Below the pieces are notes generated by a model, which saw only the letters and a list, made by a program, of their open reading frames with translations, was not told the origin of the DNA and did not search any database. Shown here one piece after another: positions 1 to 11,129 of a DNA stretch of 64,000 bases. The stretch is from Pomphorhynchus laevis (taxonomy: Eukaryota; Acanthocephala; Palaeacanthocephala; Echinorhynchida; Pomphorhynchidae), in assembly GCA_012934845.2 (NCBI GenBank), contig WNNJ02000366.1, forward strand, positions 62,001-126,000, in the 5' to 3' direction. The position numbers were made by a program, and so were the translations under genes. Within the stretch, counting starts at the first letter, position 1. Each line of letters opens with the position of its first letter.

Positions 1-477
1 TTTATTTGCTATTTATAATTATTTATTATTTAATTATTAAATAATAATTATTAAAGGAATAACAGCTGAACCGATAAACGATAAAGTATATTTGCCAAGC
101 CAAACATCATATGACTATCAAAAAGACTAATCCCTAGTGATAATAGAAAATGTACAATATAAACAAAACGTATAATTTGTTCGTCAAATGAACAAATGAA
201 CTTTTTGTTCTGATGATTCTAGTAGCAGCTTGCGAGATATAACAATGTATTAATCCTTCTCCAAATTTTAAAATGTGGCTCAACATCAGTTATTTTTATA
301 AATTTATTATTTATTTTAAATAAATAATAAATGCTGAGTATTAAATGCTGATTTTTCTCTAAAACTGGACAGCTATCGTTTTAACAAATCATGATATTTC
401 ACAAATAACTTAGCTATTCTAAAACAAAATAAGTAGTTATTAAATCGAAATCATTCGAATACAAAGAAAAGCCGTAA
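1..477. other. AT-rich flank 3' of the PSMD5-like gene
   Basis: There is no open frame of note. The first 60 bases are a low-complexity run of TTA/ATT steps with self-complementary potential. AATAAA-like hexamers read on the minus strand near 300-310 could serve polyadenylation of the gene that ends at 478, but nothing singles one out. Confidence 0.5.
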
Positions 478-1821
478 TTACATTGTTTCTTCAGCCACTT
501 TCGGAATAGAAGTTTCCTGTAACGAGTTGGAATTTGATAAACCAGCACTGTAAATACTAAATCCTTTCATTAGGATATTTTTTACATCTGCGTTATCGGA
601 GCATGTACTGATTCGTTCAATTAATGACCACTTGGATTGCAGTCCTTCAATTTCATGCTCCGTTGTAGAGTTGAATAGATATTCTAAAAATGCAGGCACG
701 CATTCGAGTAATAGTGTAAAATTCGACTTTGCAATATTTTCATAAAATTTGTGACATGCAAGACGGTGATCAAGAAATGGTTCCATCGACATTTGGAATA
801 TTTTCTGGCAGACGCTTTGACATAATTTAAAAGGCCATGTGTGTACAACTAATGATGTCGCCAAAATAGCTGGAATTCTTTCGCTGGTTGGCGAGCACTT
901 AATGGCCATCGATAATGACTGTTGTAGCTTATCTGAACAAGGAAAACGCTGACTTGATGCAGCAAGCATCTCAAAGCACACTGTTGCAGATATCTTTCCA
1001 TCTTCAAACCAGTTAAGCATCTGTGACATGATCTCGTTTTGTTCATTGTTCGCATAATTGACTAGAGCACCGGGCAAACTTGCTAGCAATTGCAATATGC
1101 GCATGTTATCAGGACTGACTTTATCCCGCAAATAAGAGAAAATGTTAGTAAATCGTAATGTATTTATCATAAGATCTGAATTTTTGATACAAGCATCGTA
1201 TAACGCTTGTAAGCAAGTTGCGTGCATTAGAACATCCTCTTCTTCATATTTGGATAGATCCTCAGTAAATTGATTCCAAATACAAAGGGATGGTATACCT
1301 AGTTCATAGACTCGGATCCTTGACGACGTATCACATTTATCAAATACTTGCTCGACACCTGACACAACAGCGTCATTTTGTACTTGTGATTTAATGTCAT
1401 CACATAAGCGATCCCAGGTTGAAGTCGAATATCTAAGAAGATACTGTAAACAGTATTTTATGTGCGTAGGTGATAGGCGTAACCGTATTGATACTAAGCA
1501 AATAATATCATTTACGCGACTTGAATTTGCTTCAATTGTTTGCAAACACCAAGTAGACAAGCCTCGTTTATCATCGGCACTAAATGCAACATCCAAAGCT
1601 GATTCACATATATCAAGTATTGTATCCAGATCTCGTGGGTCTAAATTAAGCTGAACTATAGAGTGAAGTTGCTGAATTATGAATATTGCTACTTGACCTG
1701 ATTTACATAATGAACGAACAGCCAATGCCAGTTCCATCAGTGAGTTATTATCGATACGTCGGCTGCGTTGAATATTAGTTACTCCCTTCAGGCAGGATTC
1801 AATAGATTCTGGTATAAGCAT
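478..1821 (-). CDS. PSMD5: 26S proteasome assembly chaperone PSMD5/S5b-like protein
   Basis: A 447-residue protein from a clear ATG with no intron or break. It resembles animal PSMD5 (S5b, about 504 aa), an all-helical HEAT/ARM-repeat chaperone that binds the base of the 19S regulatory particle during assembly. Landmarks that match from memory: an R-x-RVYEL block at residues 168-174, EDVLMHATC at 195-203 (human EDVLVRATC), a WF-containing segment near 270, and a C-terminal part (about 350-430) with spacing like human FPELHCAALKVF...FVEYVVDR. The rest is divergent, as expected of this fast-evolving family. It is the leftmost gene and has no operon-like neighbour. The alternative is another ARM/HEAT protein. 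The family call rests on recalled motifs rather than a search. Confidence 0.75.
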   Translation of the reverse strand: MLIPESIESCLKGVTNIQRSRRIDNNSLMELALAVRSLCKSGQVAIFIIQQLHSIVQLNLDPRDLDTILDICESALDVAFSADDKRGLSTWCLQTIEANSSRVNDIICLVSIRLRLSPTHIKYCLQYLLRYSTSTWDRLCDDIKSQVQNDAVVSGVEQVFDKCDTSSRIRVYELGIPSLCIWNQFTEDLSKYEEEDVLMHATCLQALYDACIKNSDLMINTLRFTNIFSYLRDKVSPDNMRILQLLASLPGALVNYANNEQNEIMSQMLNWFEDGKISATVCFEMLAASSQRFPCSDKLQQSLSMAIKCSPTSERIPAILATSLVVHTWPFKLCQSVCQKIFQMSMEPFLDHRLACHKFYENIAKSNFTLLLECVPAFLEYLFNSTTEHEIEGLQSKWSLIERISTCSDNADVKNILMKGFSIYSAGLSNSNSLQETSIPKVAEETM

Positions 1822-2340
1822 TTTTCAATATAAATCTAAATAATTGAAAAATAATGAAATGATGTGTATTTACTTAATTTTGAAAAATACGGTCGAATAA
1901 ACAATAAAAACAAATTGTGAATTTCCTAGTAAAATGATACCTGGCGTCAATTTTGATGGCCAGATTTTAAAAATCGCATCGCTACTTTGCAATCCATAAA
2001 TAGATTTGCAATTTTTGACAGTGAAGAAGCATTATATTTATTCTCCTGACATAGTAAAACCAGGAATAGTAAAACCAAGGAATTAAATAATATCACTAAG
2101 ATGGTTAAAAAAAGTATTGGTTATTAAAGTTCTTATAATTGCACACACATTGTATCAATCAAAGTTGGATAGCTACTATTGCATAACTGAAGAACAACAG
2201 AAGAAGAACCTAAACCTATTTTATATACAAAGAGCATTTTTGTAGACAAGGAGCGCGGTTTTAAAAATTGTAAACTATTGCAGCCTACAGTTAATGGGAG
2301 CCAAGAAGAAAAATCTACCATAAGCCAAGCAAGCAATCTC
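1822..2340. other. Spacer between the PSMD5-like gene and the L2-like LINE
   Basis: AT-rich sequence upstream of the minus-strand PSMD5-like gene, so it should hold that gene's promoter. No TATA box or other site stands out. The right part (about 2130-2340) may already be 5' sequence of the LINE. Confidence 0.4.
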
Positions 2341-2376
2341 TGTTGATACCGATATAACCGGCAAGCTCGAAGTGCT

Positions 2377-2844
2377 TTGGGTCAGGAAACTTGTGGCGGG
2401 CCACCGTTCTACTGCGGATTCTGTGCGGCGAAACAAATCAACTTGTTAATAAAACGCTTAGAGCAATTGGAAATGACATCGCAGCATGATCGAATTTCTC
2501 AAATTTCTGACAAATCTACTGAGACAGTGAAGGAGCCGCAAATTGTATCGCAGCAAGATGGATTTTGTCAAGTTTATGATAAATCTACCGAGACAGTGAC
2601 GGAGCCGCAAATTGTTACAACTAATGTATTTTCACTCCCCGACACCCCACGTCCAGTCCTTCCCGTCTCGTTTCTCAATACCTTGCATCCATCAATCAAA
2701 ATAACCTCCACAAACCTCCACTATCCTCCACTCATAAGCTTTCCTCACACCGCTTACCACCCTCTTTATTATCATTATCCTCTATGTCTCCCGTCGTCAA
2801 ACCAAATCCCTCCAAATCATCAACTGCCAGCTCTTCTATCGTGA
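2377..2844 (+). pseudogene. L2-like LINE ORF1 remnant with tandem 23-residue repeat
   Basis: The start has a cysteine pair (YCGFC) followed by a leucine-rich helix (INLLIKRLEQLE), like the end of the PHD-type finger plus coiled coil found in CR1/L2 ORF1 proteins that bind RNA. Residues about 35-80 are two 23-residue repeats (2479-2547 and 2548-2616) sharing DKSTETV-x-EPQIV. Downstream the frame becomes proline/serine/threonine rich. A second overlapping frame (2784-3368) continues the low-complexity ORF1/ORF2 junction. No initiator can be trusted. Confidence 0.55.
2479..2616 (+). repeat. Two 69-bp tandem repeats in LINE ORF1
   Basis: Units 2479-2547 and 2548-2616 are in frame and clearly homologous, ending in the same GAGCCGCAAATTGT. 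They duplicate a linker segment of ORF1. Confidence 0.85.
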
Positions 2845-3331
2845 TCTCACCTACTCACGTCAGTCGTCCTCCTTTACGGAAGCGCTTTGCTTCTAGCGAT
2901 CGTTGCGTCATTGTCACTAATATCACGCCTTCTAACTCCTTATCTCCACAAGCACGTCTAGACCACGATGTTTCCGCCTTCAGATCCATCCTCTCGTCTA
3001 TTGTCCCTGCGGATAAACCATCCTTTTTCAAGGACATTTCTCCTGTCGCATTCATCCGTCTAAACAAATCTTCTCAATCTAATCCTTCCCAGCCCTCCCC
3101 TAAAAATTGTTTTCAAGCATCGCTCTCACGCGTCTTCTGCCTCTCTCAACGATTCAAACTCATGTCATCTTCAACCACTCGAATTTTCCCCGATCGCGCC
3201 CCTTCTGAAATCGCTCAAATCTCTTCAGCCCGCATCAAAAAACGCCGTCGCGAGGAAAACGGCGAAACATCACTCTCCATCCGAAACATCGACGGAAATT
3301 TTCAAATTGTCCACACCCGTCCAAAAATTCG

Positions 3332-3904
3332 ATGGCGCTCCATCTCTCCTATGTGTCTTCTCCACTAGACTCTTTCGCCACAACACACGGTTTCCGCCTC
3401 GGTCTCCTCAACACTAGATCTATTCTCAATAAATCCGATCTTATCCTCAACCTATTCACCAAGCAATCCATCGATCTCTTCTGCCTCACCGAATCCTGGC
3501 ACTCAGATTCCGACGACCTTTCCATTCAACGTCTGCTCTTTACCGGTTGCTCCCTAGTCGAATCCGCCCACCCCCTCAACTCATGCCCTTCTAAATTCTC
3601 TAATCACGGCGGCATCGTCGCATTCGCACGTCACCCCGCGTCTCTTCGCAAAATCAATCCCCCTTTCAGTCCTTGCTCTTTTGAATTGCTCACTTGTCGT
3701 TATTCTAACCCGATCACTCTAGATCTCGCCATTGTATACCGTCCTGGTTCATCAGCTCCTACTGCCTTATTTTTTACCGAACTCGCTGACCTCCTTTCTC
3801 ATTGTTCTTTGTCCTCAATCCCTTCACTCGTTCTAGGCGACTACAATATCCGCCTAGACCGCCCAACTTTCACGGATTCCATCCGGTTCATCAACATTCT
3901 ATAA
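3332..3904 (+). pseudogene. L2-like LINE ORF2, APE endonuclease domain
   Basis: The peptide from about residue 18 reads as the APE fold of L2/CR1 ORF2: LLNTRSILNKSDLI (N motif), DLFCLTESWHS (catalytic E), a glycine-rich GGIVAFAR strand, DLAIVYRPG and VLGDYNIRLD (DxN motif). The enzyme nicks target DNA to prime reverse transcription. The frame breaks just after the DYNIRLD motif, and the remaining endonuclease sequence (SDHFLI near 4030-4050) lies in another frame. Confidence 0.8.
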
Positions 3905-4802
3905 AACTACAATTACAAACTAGTCTTCACAGCCCCCACACATATACTTGGTGGATTACTCGACATCATCGCTGTCCCCGATCATTTTGCTGCCTACACC
4001 TACTGTCCATCTCTGATCCTGGCCTATCCGATCACTTTCTTATCACCCTTGATCTCACTCACAACCACACCCCTCCTCACACACCTACAATCCTAAGTCG
4101 CCCTTGGAGAAATCTTGACCTCTCCCTTCTCCGCTCTGCCTTACTCAAATCATCTCTATCATTACCCACAATAACATATTCATCTCCTCACGATCTCGCC
4201 TTTCTTTTCGACTCTGAACTCACATCCACTCTCAATATTCTCTTGCCCTTCAAGTCTCACACACACCGTCCCTCTCACCGTGCCCCATGGTTTGACATCC
4301 AATGCCTACTATCAAAGCGTCGACTCCGCCGTGCTTTTCGAGTCTAACACCGCTCTCTCAGACGTGATTTCCGCTCGATCACTCCGTTTTTCCGTGATTC
4401 CTATCTTGCTCTTCGCCAATCTCATCTCAACCTACTACGTACCAAATGCAACTCCTTCTGGCAGCATAAAATCATCACTTCATTCAACTCTAAGACTCTC
4501 TGGCATACTTTTAACTCAATCCTTGCTCGCTCCTCTTCGCCGTGCAACATCAATGCCAATGATTATTCGTCATTTCTCCAGACTAAAGTATCCACGTTGC
4601 TCTCTCACACCCTGGTCTCCATCCTATCCCACTCTGCCCAGTCTAATCTCATCCTCCCGGAACTCTTTCATCTTCTCCCAGTCTCACCTACAGAAGTATC
4701 ATCTGTCCTCATGTCCTTGCCCAACAAAACCTCACTGCCGATCCCCTGCCTACTCACATATTAAAATCTATATGCTCATCGATATCCCCATTTCTCACAA
4801 CC

Positions 4803-6226
4803 TTGTTTAACTCGTCCATCCGCAGTCGTATCTTCCCTTCACACTGGAAATCCGCAATCGTTCGTCCCCTCCTTAAGAAACAATCGCTCGACCCCTCCCT
4901 TCCTTCTAGCTATCGCCCCATTTCACTACTCCCTACTCTTTCAAAGCTCTTAGAACGCCTCATCTTAATACAAATCAACGCTTATCTCTCCTCATCCAAT
5001 CTGTACCCTCCTTTCCAATCCGCTTTCCGCTCTAATCACTCGACAGAAATCGCATGCATAAAAGTGTACCACGACTTACTCATTTCTCGAGACAAGGCTC
5101 TATATAGTGTTCTCATCTCCCTCGACCTCTCCTCCGCATTCGACATTGTCGACCACTCCGTCCTCCTTTCTCGCCTTCGTTATGATTACGGCTTTTCTTC
5201 CTCCTCCGTAGCATGGTTCGCCTCATATCTATCCGACCGTTCCTTTCGCGTCTGTTCTAATTCATCATCCTCCCCTCCCATCCCTATTTTTTGCGGGGTC
5301 CACAAGGTTCAGTCCTAGGTCCCCTGCTTTTCTCTCTTCTGCTTGGCGATCTCTCTCCGTTTATCAAACCTTACTCCTTTAACGTCATGCAATACGCCGA
5401 TGACATTCTAATCTATGCTCATGCACCCGCACATCGCATACACGATATCGGCATTTCTGCCTCCAACTGTCTTTCTTCTATCTACAAACGTCTCTTCAAT
5501 ATCCATCTCGTTCTAAACCCCGAAAAGTTAAAAATAATGTGGATCCTTCCCCCTAAACCAAACATATCTCCTCCCACTGTATATTTTGCCTCATCGATCA
5601 TCTCCATAGTCCACAATCTCACTTTCTTAGGCTTCCATTTCGATGATCACCTTTCCCTTAAACCCTTCGTCCGTGACAAGGTCCGCTCATCTAACTTAAT
5701 TCTCCGTGACATCCGCCGTATCCGCCCCCTTATCGACTTCCGTTCTTGTATGTCTCTTCTTTCATCGCTTCTTTTCCCTAAAATCGATTATTGCCTTAGT
5801 CATTTCGCCGATTCTCCAAAATCCATCATCCTACCCCTAAAACGAATAATCAACACCGCTGTTCGAGTGCTCTTTCGTCTCCGTCGCTTCGATCACACAT
5901 CCACATATTTTGCCCAACTCTCCTGGCCCACCATCCACATCCGCATCAAACTCCGCCTTCTTCTCGTTACCTTTCGTCTCATCGCTGTCGGCTCCCCATC
6001 GTTCATCAACCTTCCTTTCTTAGACGATACTCGCCCCACCTCGCTATCGCTTCGTTCCTGTCATACCCTCTTACTCCACGTTCCTAATTACTCCAACAAC
6101 TACGGTCTCCGATCCTTCCTCGTCGCCGCCTCACTCGCCTGGAATCAACTTCCTCTCGACGTCCGCCGCGCCCCCTCCTTTATCACATTCAAACACCTCC
6201 TCTGTTCACACCTTCTCGACACCTGA
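4803..6226 (+). pseudogene. L2-like LINE ORF2, reverse transcriptase and C-terminal domain
   Basis: Two overlapping frames (4803-5318 and 5291-6226) carry the RT. The first has SYRPISLLP, the QSAFRSNHSTE block and motif A LDLSSAFDIVDHS. The second has motif B QGSVLGPLLF, catalytic QYADDIL and the thumb/C-terminal segment ending in ITFKHLLCSHLLDT. They meet inside the GVPQGS-type motif B, so a single frame change separates them. The C-terminal 310 residues are uninterrupted, which suggests moderate age. Confidence 0.85.
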
Positions 6227-6295
6227 TTCACAGTCTTGTTTTGTTGTGGTCATGTAAGCGTGCACTGGCACGCATTTGCCACGTTAAATTAAATC

Positions 6296-6990
6296 TTTTT
6301 TTATCGCAGCAAAATCAATTCGAAAAATAGTAATTTAAAAAATTTACAGCTTTAAAATCGAACGATATGTTTTTCGCGTGTGCGCTATAGAAGTTTTATT
6401 AGTTATTGATTATGAACTGAGTTTTAAAAAATATATGGATTTCTATTTAGCTGTTAAAAATCCGACTACATTTGATGCCACTAATTTATTTTACGATTTG
6501 ATTTTGATGTTAATTCTGTGGTATGCAAAAATTTGTTCGTAGAAACGAAAGCTCGTTTAATGTAGAATACGATCGTGCAAACTGTTTTCACATATCTCGA
6601 ATGGCTAAAATTGAACAATTGACCTAATTTTATAAGATCTAATGTTTATAATAATATTCATTACAGAATGAACCGAAGTCGAATGCATTTTAAATCGTCT
6701 AATAAATAGCAAATTATTATATTAAAATTTATTAAATTTATGAATTAAAAGATTGTGCAGTTTAAAATCAAATTTGTATATAATAAAATTGGTAATTATT
6801 ATATAAATAAATTTGTATATTTAAAAATACAAAATATAAAATGAAGATATAAATATAAATACCATTATTATTCACAGTCAACCTTGTAGTATATGATCAT
6901 ATGGTAGCATCACATAAATCAAAAAGAAAATTGAGAAATCTAAAATGTAAATGCTGGTAAACAGTTAAGTTTCCTTTTGAAATTGGTCTT
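6296..6990. other. AT-rich spacer
   Basis: No coding potential, tRNA or repeat family was recognised. The stretch 6720-6870 is very AT-rich with many short TAAA/ATTT words. Confidence 0.4.
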
Positions 6991-7700
6991 TGATTTAGCC
7001 ATAAGTTTCTCTTAGATAATTCCAATTCTTGATTACTCGGTCTGCCAAACAATTAAGCTTTTCAAAATCTGGTGTAATCTCTAAATAGTAAATTCATGAC
7101 TCCTAGTGTTTGCAGTCTGCAAGGGAAACAAAATTGATGGGCTTGTGTGATTTTTCGCAGCACACCAAGTGATAAGATCTTTCATTTTTCGCATACGATT
7201 AGTGGGTTTCATATTGAAACGCCGTAAACGATCCTCATAATACCAAATATTAGATACCAAATGATAGATCTTTCAAACCCGTAACGCATTTATATGCTCG
7301 TCTTATGATTCTTTCTATCTGGAGAACCTCAACGTCAGATTGTGGATACGACACTTCGAAGCCGTACATTAAAATGCTACTTACGTATGCATTAAACAAA
7401 TAGTCGAAATTGACGATTAAGAGTTTTATAAAGCATCCCCTAATAATACCAAATGTTCTCATCGCCCTAGAACAAATATCATCTGCATTTAAAGTTGTTT
7501 ACCACAACAATTCCTAGGTCTTAAAATTGATCTACTGTAGGTAATACTACATATTAGATACTGATATTAGATACTGATATTTTAGGTAATACTATGGATC
7601 CTATGTTATAACAGCGATCTAAATATTGTTTGCCCAAATGATATATGTGCATTTGACCACACTAACTTTTATCCTATTTTCATTCGCCCATTTTAAAAGA
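6990..7700 (-). mobile_element. CR1-like LINE fragment (RT thumb to C-terminus)
   Basis: On the minus strand, pieces of CR1-type RT appear in order. A WANENRI-K-V-KC-Y segment near 7690-7640 is the post-YADD region, and DQF-DLGIVV near 7530 follows. Then comes the 7462-7250 frame with YVSSILMYGFEVSYP and LQIERIIRRAYKCVTGL, the block before the C-terminus. It is truncated at its 5' side and has several breaks. A small tandem duplication of TATTAGATACTGA lies near 7551-7577. Confidence 0.6.
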
Positions 7701-7842
7701 GAAATAATTCGTTTAATTTAAAATATTATTTCATAAGTTATTAGCCGCAAATGGCTATTTTAACTGTTCACATAAAAGAAAAAAAAATCAATTCACAAAA
7801 AAGAATAAAATCAATGACTAAATAAGTTTTGATCAAATTGAA

Positions 7843-8142
7843 ATGCCTTCATCCAGTCTGATATATGATGATCAAGAACAACATCTAGAGTCGATACAGA
7901 CTTGTCAGAGAAATGATAATGGCATTGGAACTGGGCTGAACATAGCCGCACCGTGCAGACGACACTCTTACGAACGCATTCGATCTCCGGCGAGCTTTGG
8001 CTTCCCTACTTCAATTGGACGTCCGTATTTGACGAGTGGGCTAGTCTATTTCAAAGATTCATTCGATGGCGATGGTCCGCTGAAAGAATGGGTTATCCCT
8101 TCAAAGCCGGACAAGCCACAAGGCAAATTTGTAGTTGATTAA
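7843..8142 (+). pseudogene. Calreticulin/calnexin-like N-terminal coding fragment
   Basis: A 99-residue open frame whose last 35 residues resemble the start of mature calreticulin. It has VYFKDSFDGDGPLKEW and then SK-x(5)-GKFVV, where human calreticulin has VYFKEQFLDGDGWTSRW, ESK and GKFV. Calreticulin and calnexin are ER lectin chaperones. The frame stops right after the conserved part and nothing downstream resembles the next calreticulin segment, so this is either a lone exon (a GT lies just after the GKF codons) or a truncated copy. The first 60 residues show no hydrophobic signal peptide. A second open frame overlaps at 7953-8138; I prefer the longer frame because of the family match. 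Confidence 0.45.
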
Positions 8143-8700
8143 ACAAGTCGTTGGCAATTTACATATTTAAGAACAATGACTTGTAATATGTTGTGTTTAT
8201 ATTTAAAAAATAATAATCATTTAAAAAACTAAATAACTTGAAGCGTCCACATCAGTATTTTATAGCCAATGTTGAATATTTTGATTGAAGCTGCAGTAGC
8301 TGGATGCACATGCAATTTCTTTAGGATGCACATTCCATATATTTACATTCTTGATAACTAACTACCCACACTAACTTTCTTGATTATAACTATATACAGT
8401 ATAGAATTCATATCATTCCTTAAAATCTTTTGGTTATAAAAAAATTACAGTGAACGATTATATATAAGAACGATTATCGAAGAAAGATCATCAATAAAAA
8501 GTTATGCTTTCAAAATAATTACAAATATATACAATAAAATACAATTACAGTTCAGCTCGCTACGCTTGCAGAAAAACTGGTTAAACAAATTCTTTTGTTA
8601 TTACAATAAATAACAGACACCAAGCATACATTAACGCTGACTAGAAGACGACTGATACACCAAATTACAAGACATACCAAATTATCGGGATTGCGTTCAT
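8143..8700. other. AT-rich spacer
   Basis: Nothing recognisable. If the fragment at 7843-8142 is an exon this would be intron, but I find no convincing acceptor followed by calreticulin-like sequence. Confidence 0.35.
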
Positions 8701-9653
8701 TTGGTTCAACAAATGCCAAAATCAAAGAAAACAACTAAAATAGTTATTCGGAAGCTCACGTCCGCTAATACTGAGACTTATATTGATAAACATATTTGTT
8801 GTGATAACAAAGATTGCAACGTTTGGACTTATGTCTCAATTCCAATCACATATGATGATAATATCTCTAAACGAACTTTCCTCTGTGGCTTCTGCTGTAC
8901 TGCGCATGTTGGAAAACTATTGACGAATAGTGACCAAAACGATAAGAATGTTTTAAAAGTTGGCGAAACCACCACACTACTATCATACTCAGTGAGTAAA
9001 TGGCCTTCACTGCCAACTTTGACTTCAAATGCATCAAAAGACACGTCAAAAGAGTCAGTCACGTCTGCAGTATCGGTAGCAAGCACTATTGATCCTTCAA
9101 TGACATTTGTAACTGAGTTACACGCTGAACAGTTATAAAATTTTCAGGCAGGTGTTCTATGGTCAAGCAAACGACCATGTCCACTGACCATAGTGCCACC
9201 ATAAGTGTAAGTTTCTTAGAATCTGTCGAGTTTCTCAACCGTGATATTATTGGGGAACATGCCTTCATACGACTTCCTAATAAGGAGGATTCATCTACAA
9301 GATGTCCATCTGCTACTAATCAGATTGGCCTAAATGCATCTGAACAACTATCAGTGGAATATATCCCTAGCATTGCTTATGCGACGAGCTCAACATCCTC
9401 GAAAAAAGACGACAACGTTGATGACAAAGTTTCTAAATTATTAGAGTCAACAAATATTTTACCTATTCGTCTGAGGATGAACAGTGACGGGATAAACTCT
9501 GATTGTGGATGTGGGTTAATAGCTATTAATAAAGATTTAATTACCATCGATCCGATTCAGGCGAGTTTCCCAATACAGCACACCCAAACCTTTTCAAAAT
9601 TTGCAAAACGTCTTAACCGAGCTTGGGCAGTAGCGCTCATCCTAGACTTCTAA
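8701..9653 (+). pseudogene. CR1-like ORF1 remnant with CCD-type zinc finger
   Basis: Frame 8701-9138 has ICCDNKDCNVWTYVSI followed 30 residues later by FLCGFC, the PHD-like finger typical of CR1 ORF1 RNA-binding proteins. It ends in a stop and continues after a short gap as frame 9159-9653, ending ALILDF. From 9291 on, this frame belongs to the duplicated block. Confidence 0.6.
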
Positions 9654-9889
9654 AAGCCATTTTTAAAGATGAAGGATCAGTTTAAATTATTCTCCATAAT
9701 TCGTTTCGTTTGTTCGGTAGCCATAAATTGAATTTACGCATAAATAACGGAGACAAATCTAACAATACGAAATTTTTAGGTTGTGCGGCAGAGGACTTGG
9801 ATTCACTGGACCCCGTTAATAACGGGATCGGTATGAATCACCTTGCCACAGCTTCTTCCTCGCGAATGACATCAATGTGATGACTGTTC

Positions 9890-10054
9890 GGAAAAGTCGG
9901 GCTTTGCGTGGACACAACTTTACTTTAGCCCATCGCCGAGTTATGCGCTCTAAAACTGTACAATTTGGACACCGAATCGTAGGTAAGTGGAACCGATTAA
10001 GTGAAGAAATTGTCAACTCAAGATCGGTTTCAGCATTCAAACATAAACTTTTGT
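9890..10054 (+). pseudogene. LINE ORF2 C-terminal remnant (copy 1 of 2)
   Basis: One frame reads LRGHNFTLAHRRVMRSKTV, then QFGHRIVGKWNRLSEEIV and SAFKHKLL before a stop. This is the standard end of CR1-type ORF2 (R-VVN-WN-LPEEVV-A-SV-FK-RL). It follows ORF1 directly, so the endonuclease and RT were deleted between them in this copy. The second copy is at about 10796-10961. Confidence 0.7.
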
Positions 10055-11047
10055 GACTTTTGTTTGTGAGTATTTTTTTCTTTACTTTTCCTTTTCTTTT
10101 TTTAACAGTGCAACTGTGAGCTTTGCTCGTCTGTTTGTAATAATAATAATGTATCATAGTAATATTTGTTTGAATAATACTACCGAGTACAAATCTTCAT
10201 CTACAAGATGTCCATCTGCTACTAATCAGATTGGCCTAAATGCATCTGAACAACTATCAGTGGAATATATCCCTAGCATTGCTTATGCGACGAGCTCAAC
10301 ATCCTCGAAAAAAGACGACAACGTTGATGACAAAGTTTCTAAATTATTAGAGTCAACAAATATTTTACCTATTCGTCTGAGGATGAACAGTGACGGGATA
10401 AACTCTGATTGTGGATGTGGGTTAATAGCTATTAATAAAGATTTAATTACCATCGATCCGATTCAGGCGAGTTTCCCAATACAGCACACCCAAACCTTTT
10501 CAAAATTTGCAAAACGTCTTAACCGAGCTTGGGCAGTAGCGCTCATCCTAGACTTCTAAAAGCCATTTTTAAAGATGAAGGATCAGTTTAAATTATTCTC
10601 CATAATTCGTTTCGTTTGTTCGGTAGCCATAAATTGAATTTACGCATAAATAACGGAGACAAATCTAACAATACGAAATTTTTAGGTTGTGCGGCAGAGG
10701 ACTTGGATTCACTGGACCCCGTTAATAACGGGATCGGTATGAATCACCTTGCCACAGCTTCTTCCTCGCGAATGACATCAATTGATGACTGTTCGGAAAA
10801 GTCGGGCTTTGCGTGGACACAACTTTACTTTAGCCCATCGCCGAGTTATGCGCTCTAAAACTGTACAATTTGGACACCGAATCGTAGGTAAGTGGAACCG
10901 ATTAAGTGAAGAAATTGTCAACTCAAGATCGGTTTCAGCATTCAAACATAAACTTTTGTGACTTTTGTTTGTGAGTATTTTTTTCTTTACTTTTCCTTTT
11001 CTTTTTTTTAACAGTGCAACTGTGAGCTTTGCTCGTCTGTTTGTCGA

Positions 11048-11048
<1 letters not shown>

Positions 11049-11081
<33 letters not shown>
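11049..11081 (+). repeat. (TAA)n microsatellite
   Basis: About ten AAT/TAA units. The equivalent place in duplication unit 1 (10138-10150) has about four. It sits at the end of a LINE 3' tail and probably derives from a TAA-repeat terminus. Confidence 0.9.
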
Positions 11082-11129
11082 TATCATAGTAATATTTGTT
11101 TGAATAATACTACCGAGTACAAATCTCCC

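Larger units (their letters stand above)
2341..6295 (+). mobile_element. L2-like LINE, near full length but broken
   Basis: A non-LTR retrotransposon with ORF1 remnant, APE-type endonuclease, RT and C-terminal domain in order. The RT carries hallmarks of the L2/CR1 group: SYRPISLLPTLSKLLE, LDLSSAFDIVDHSVLLSRL, GPQGSVLGPLLF and the catalytic YADD. The C-terminal half has the typical WLP-like, AFLVAASLAWNQLPL and ATF-type blocks. The coding frame is split into at least five overlapping pieces. The sense strand is strikingly rich in C and T, unlike the AT-rich surroundings. The 3' end after the stop at 6226 is a GC-containing tail to about 6285 followed by a T-rich run. The same tail occurs at 40283-40372 (minus) and part of the 3' coding region at 23831-24046. 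Confidence 0.85.
9291..11126 (+). repeat. Tandem duplication inside a LINE, units of about 906 and 930 bp
   Basis: Unit 1 is 9291-10196 and unit 2 is 10197-11126. They are almost identical over their length: the 363-bp coding part (9291-9653 and 10197-10559) looks base-for-base the same, one indel distinguishes them near 9875/10780, and the TAA microsatellite near the end is longer in unit 2. Each unit runs from mid-ORF1 through an ORF2 C-terminal remnant and a 3' tail to the start of ORF2. The near identity means the duplication is recent compared with the decay of the LINE. Confidence 0.95.
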
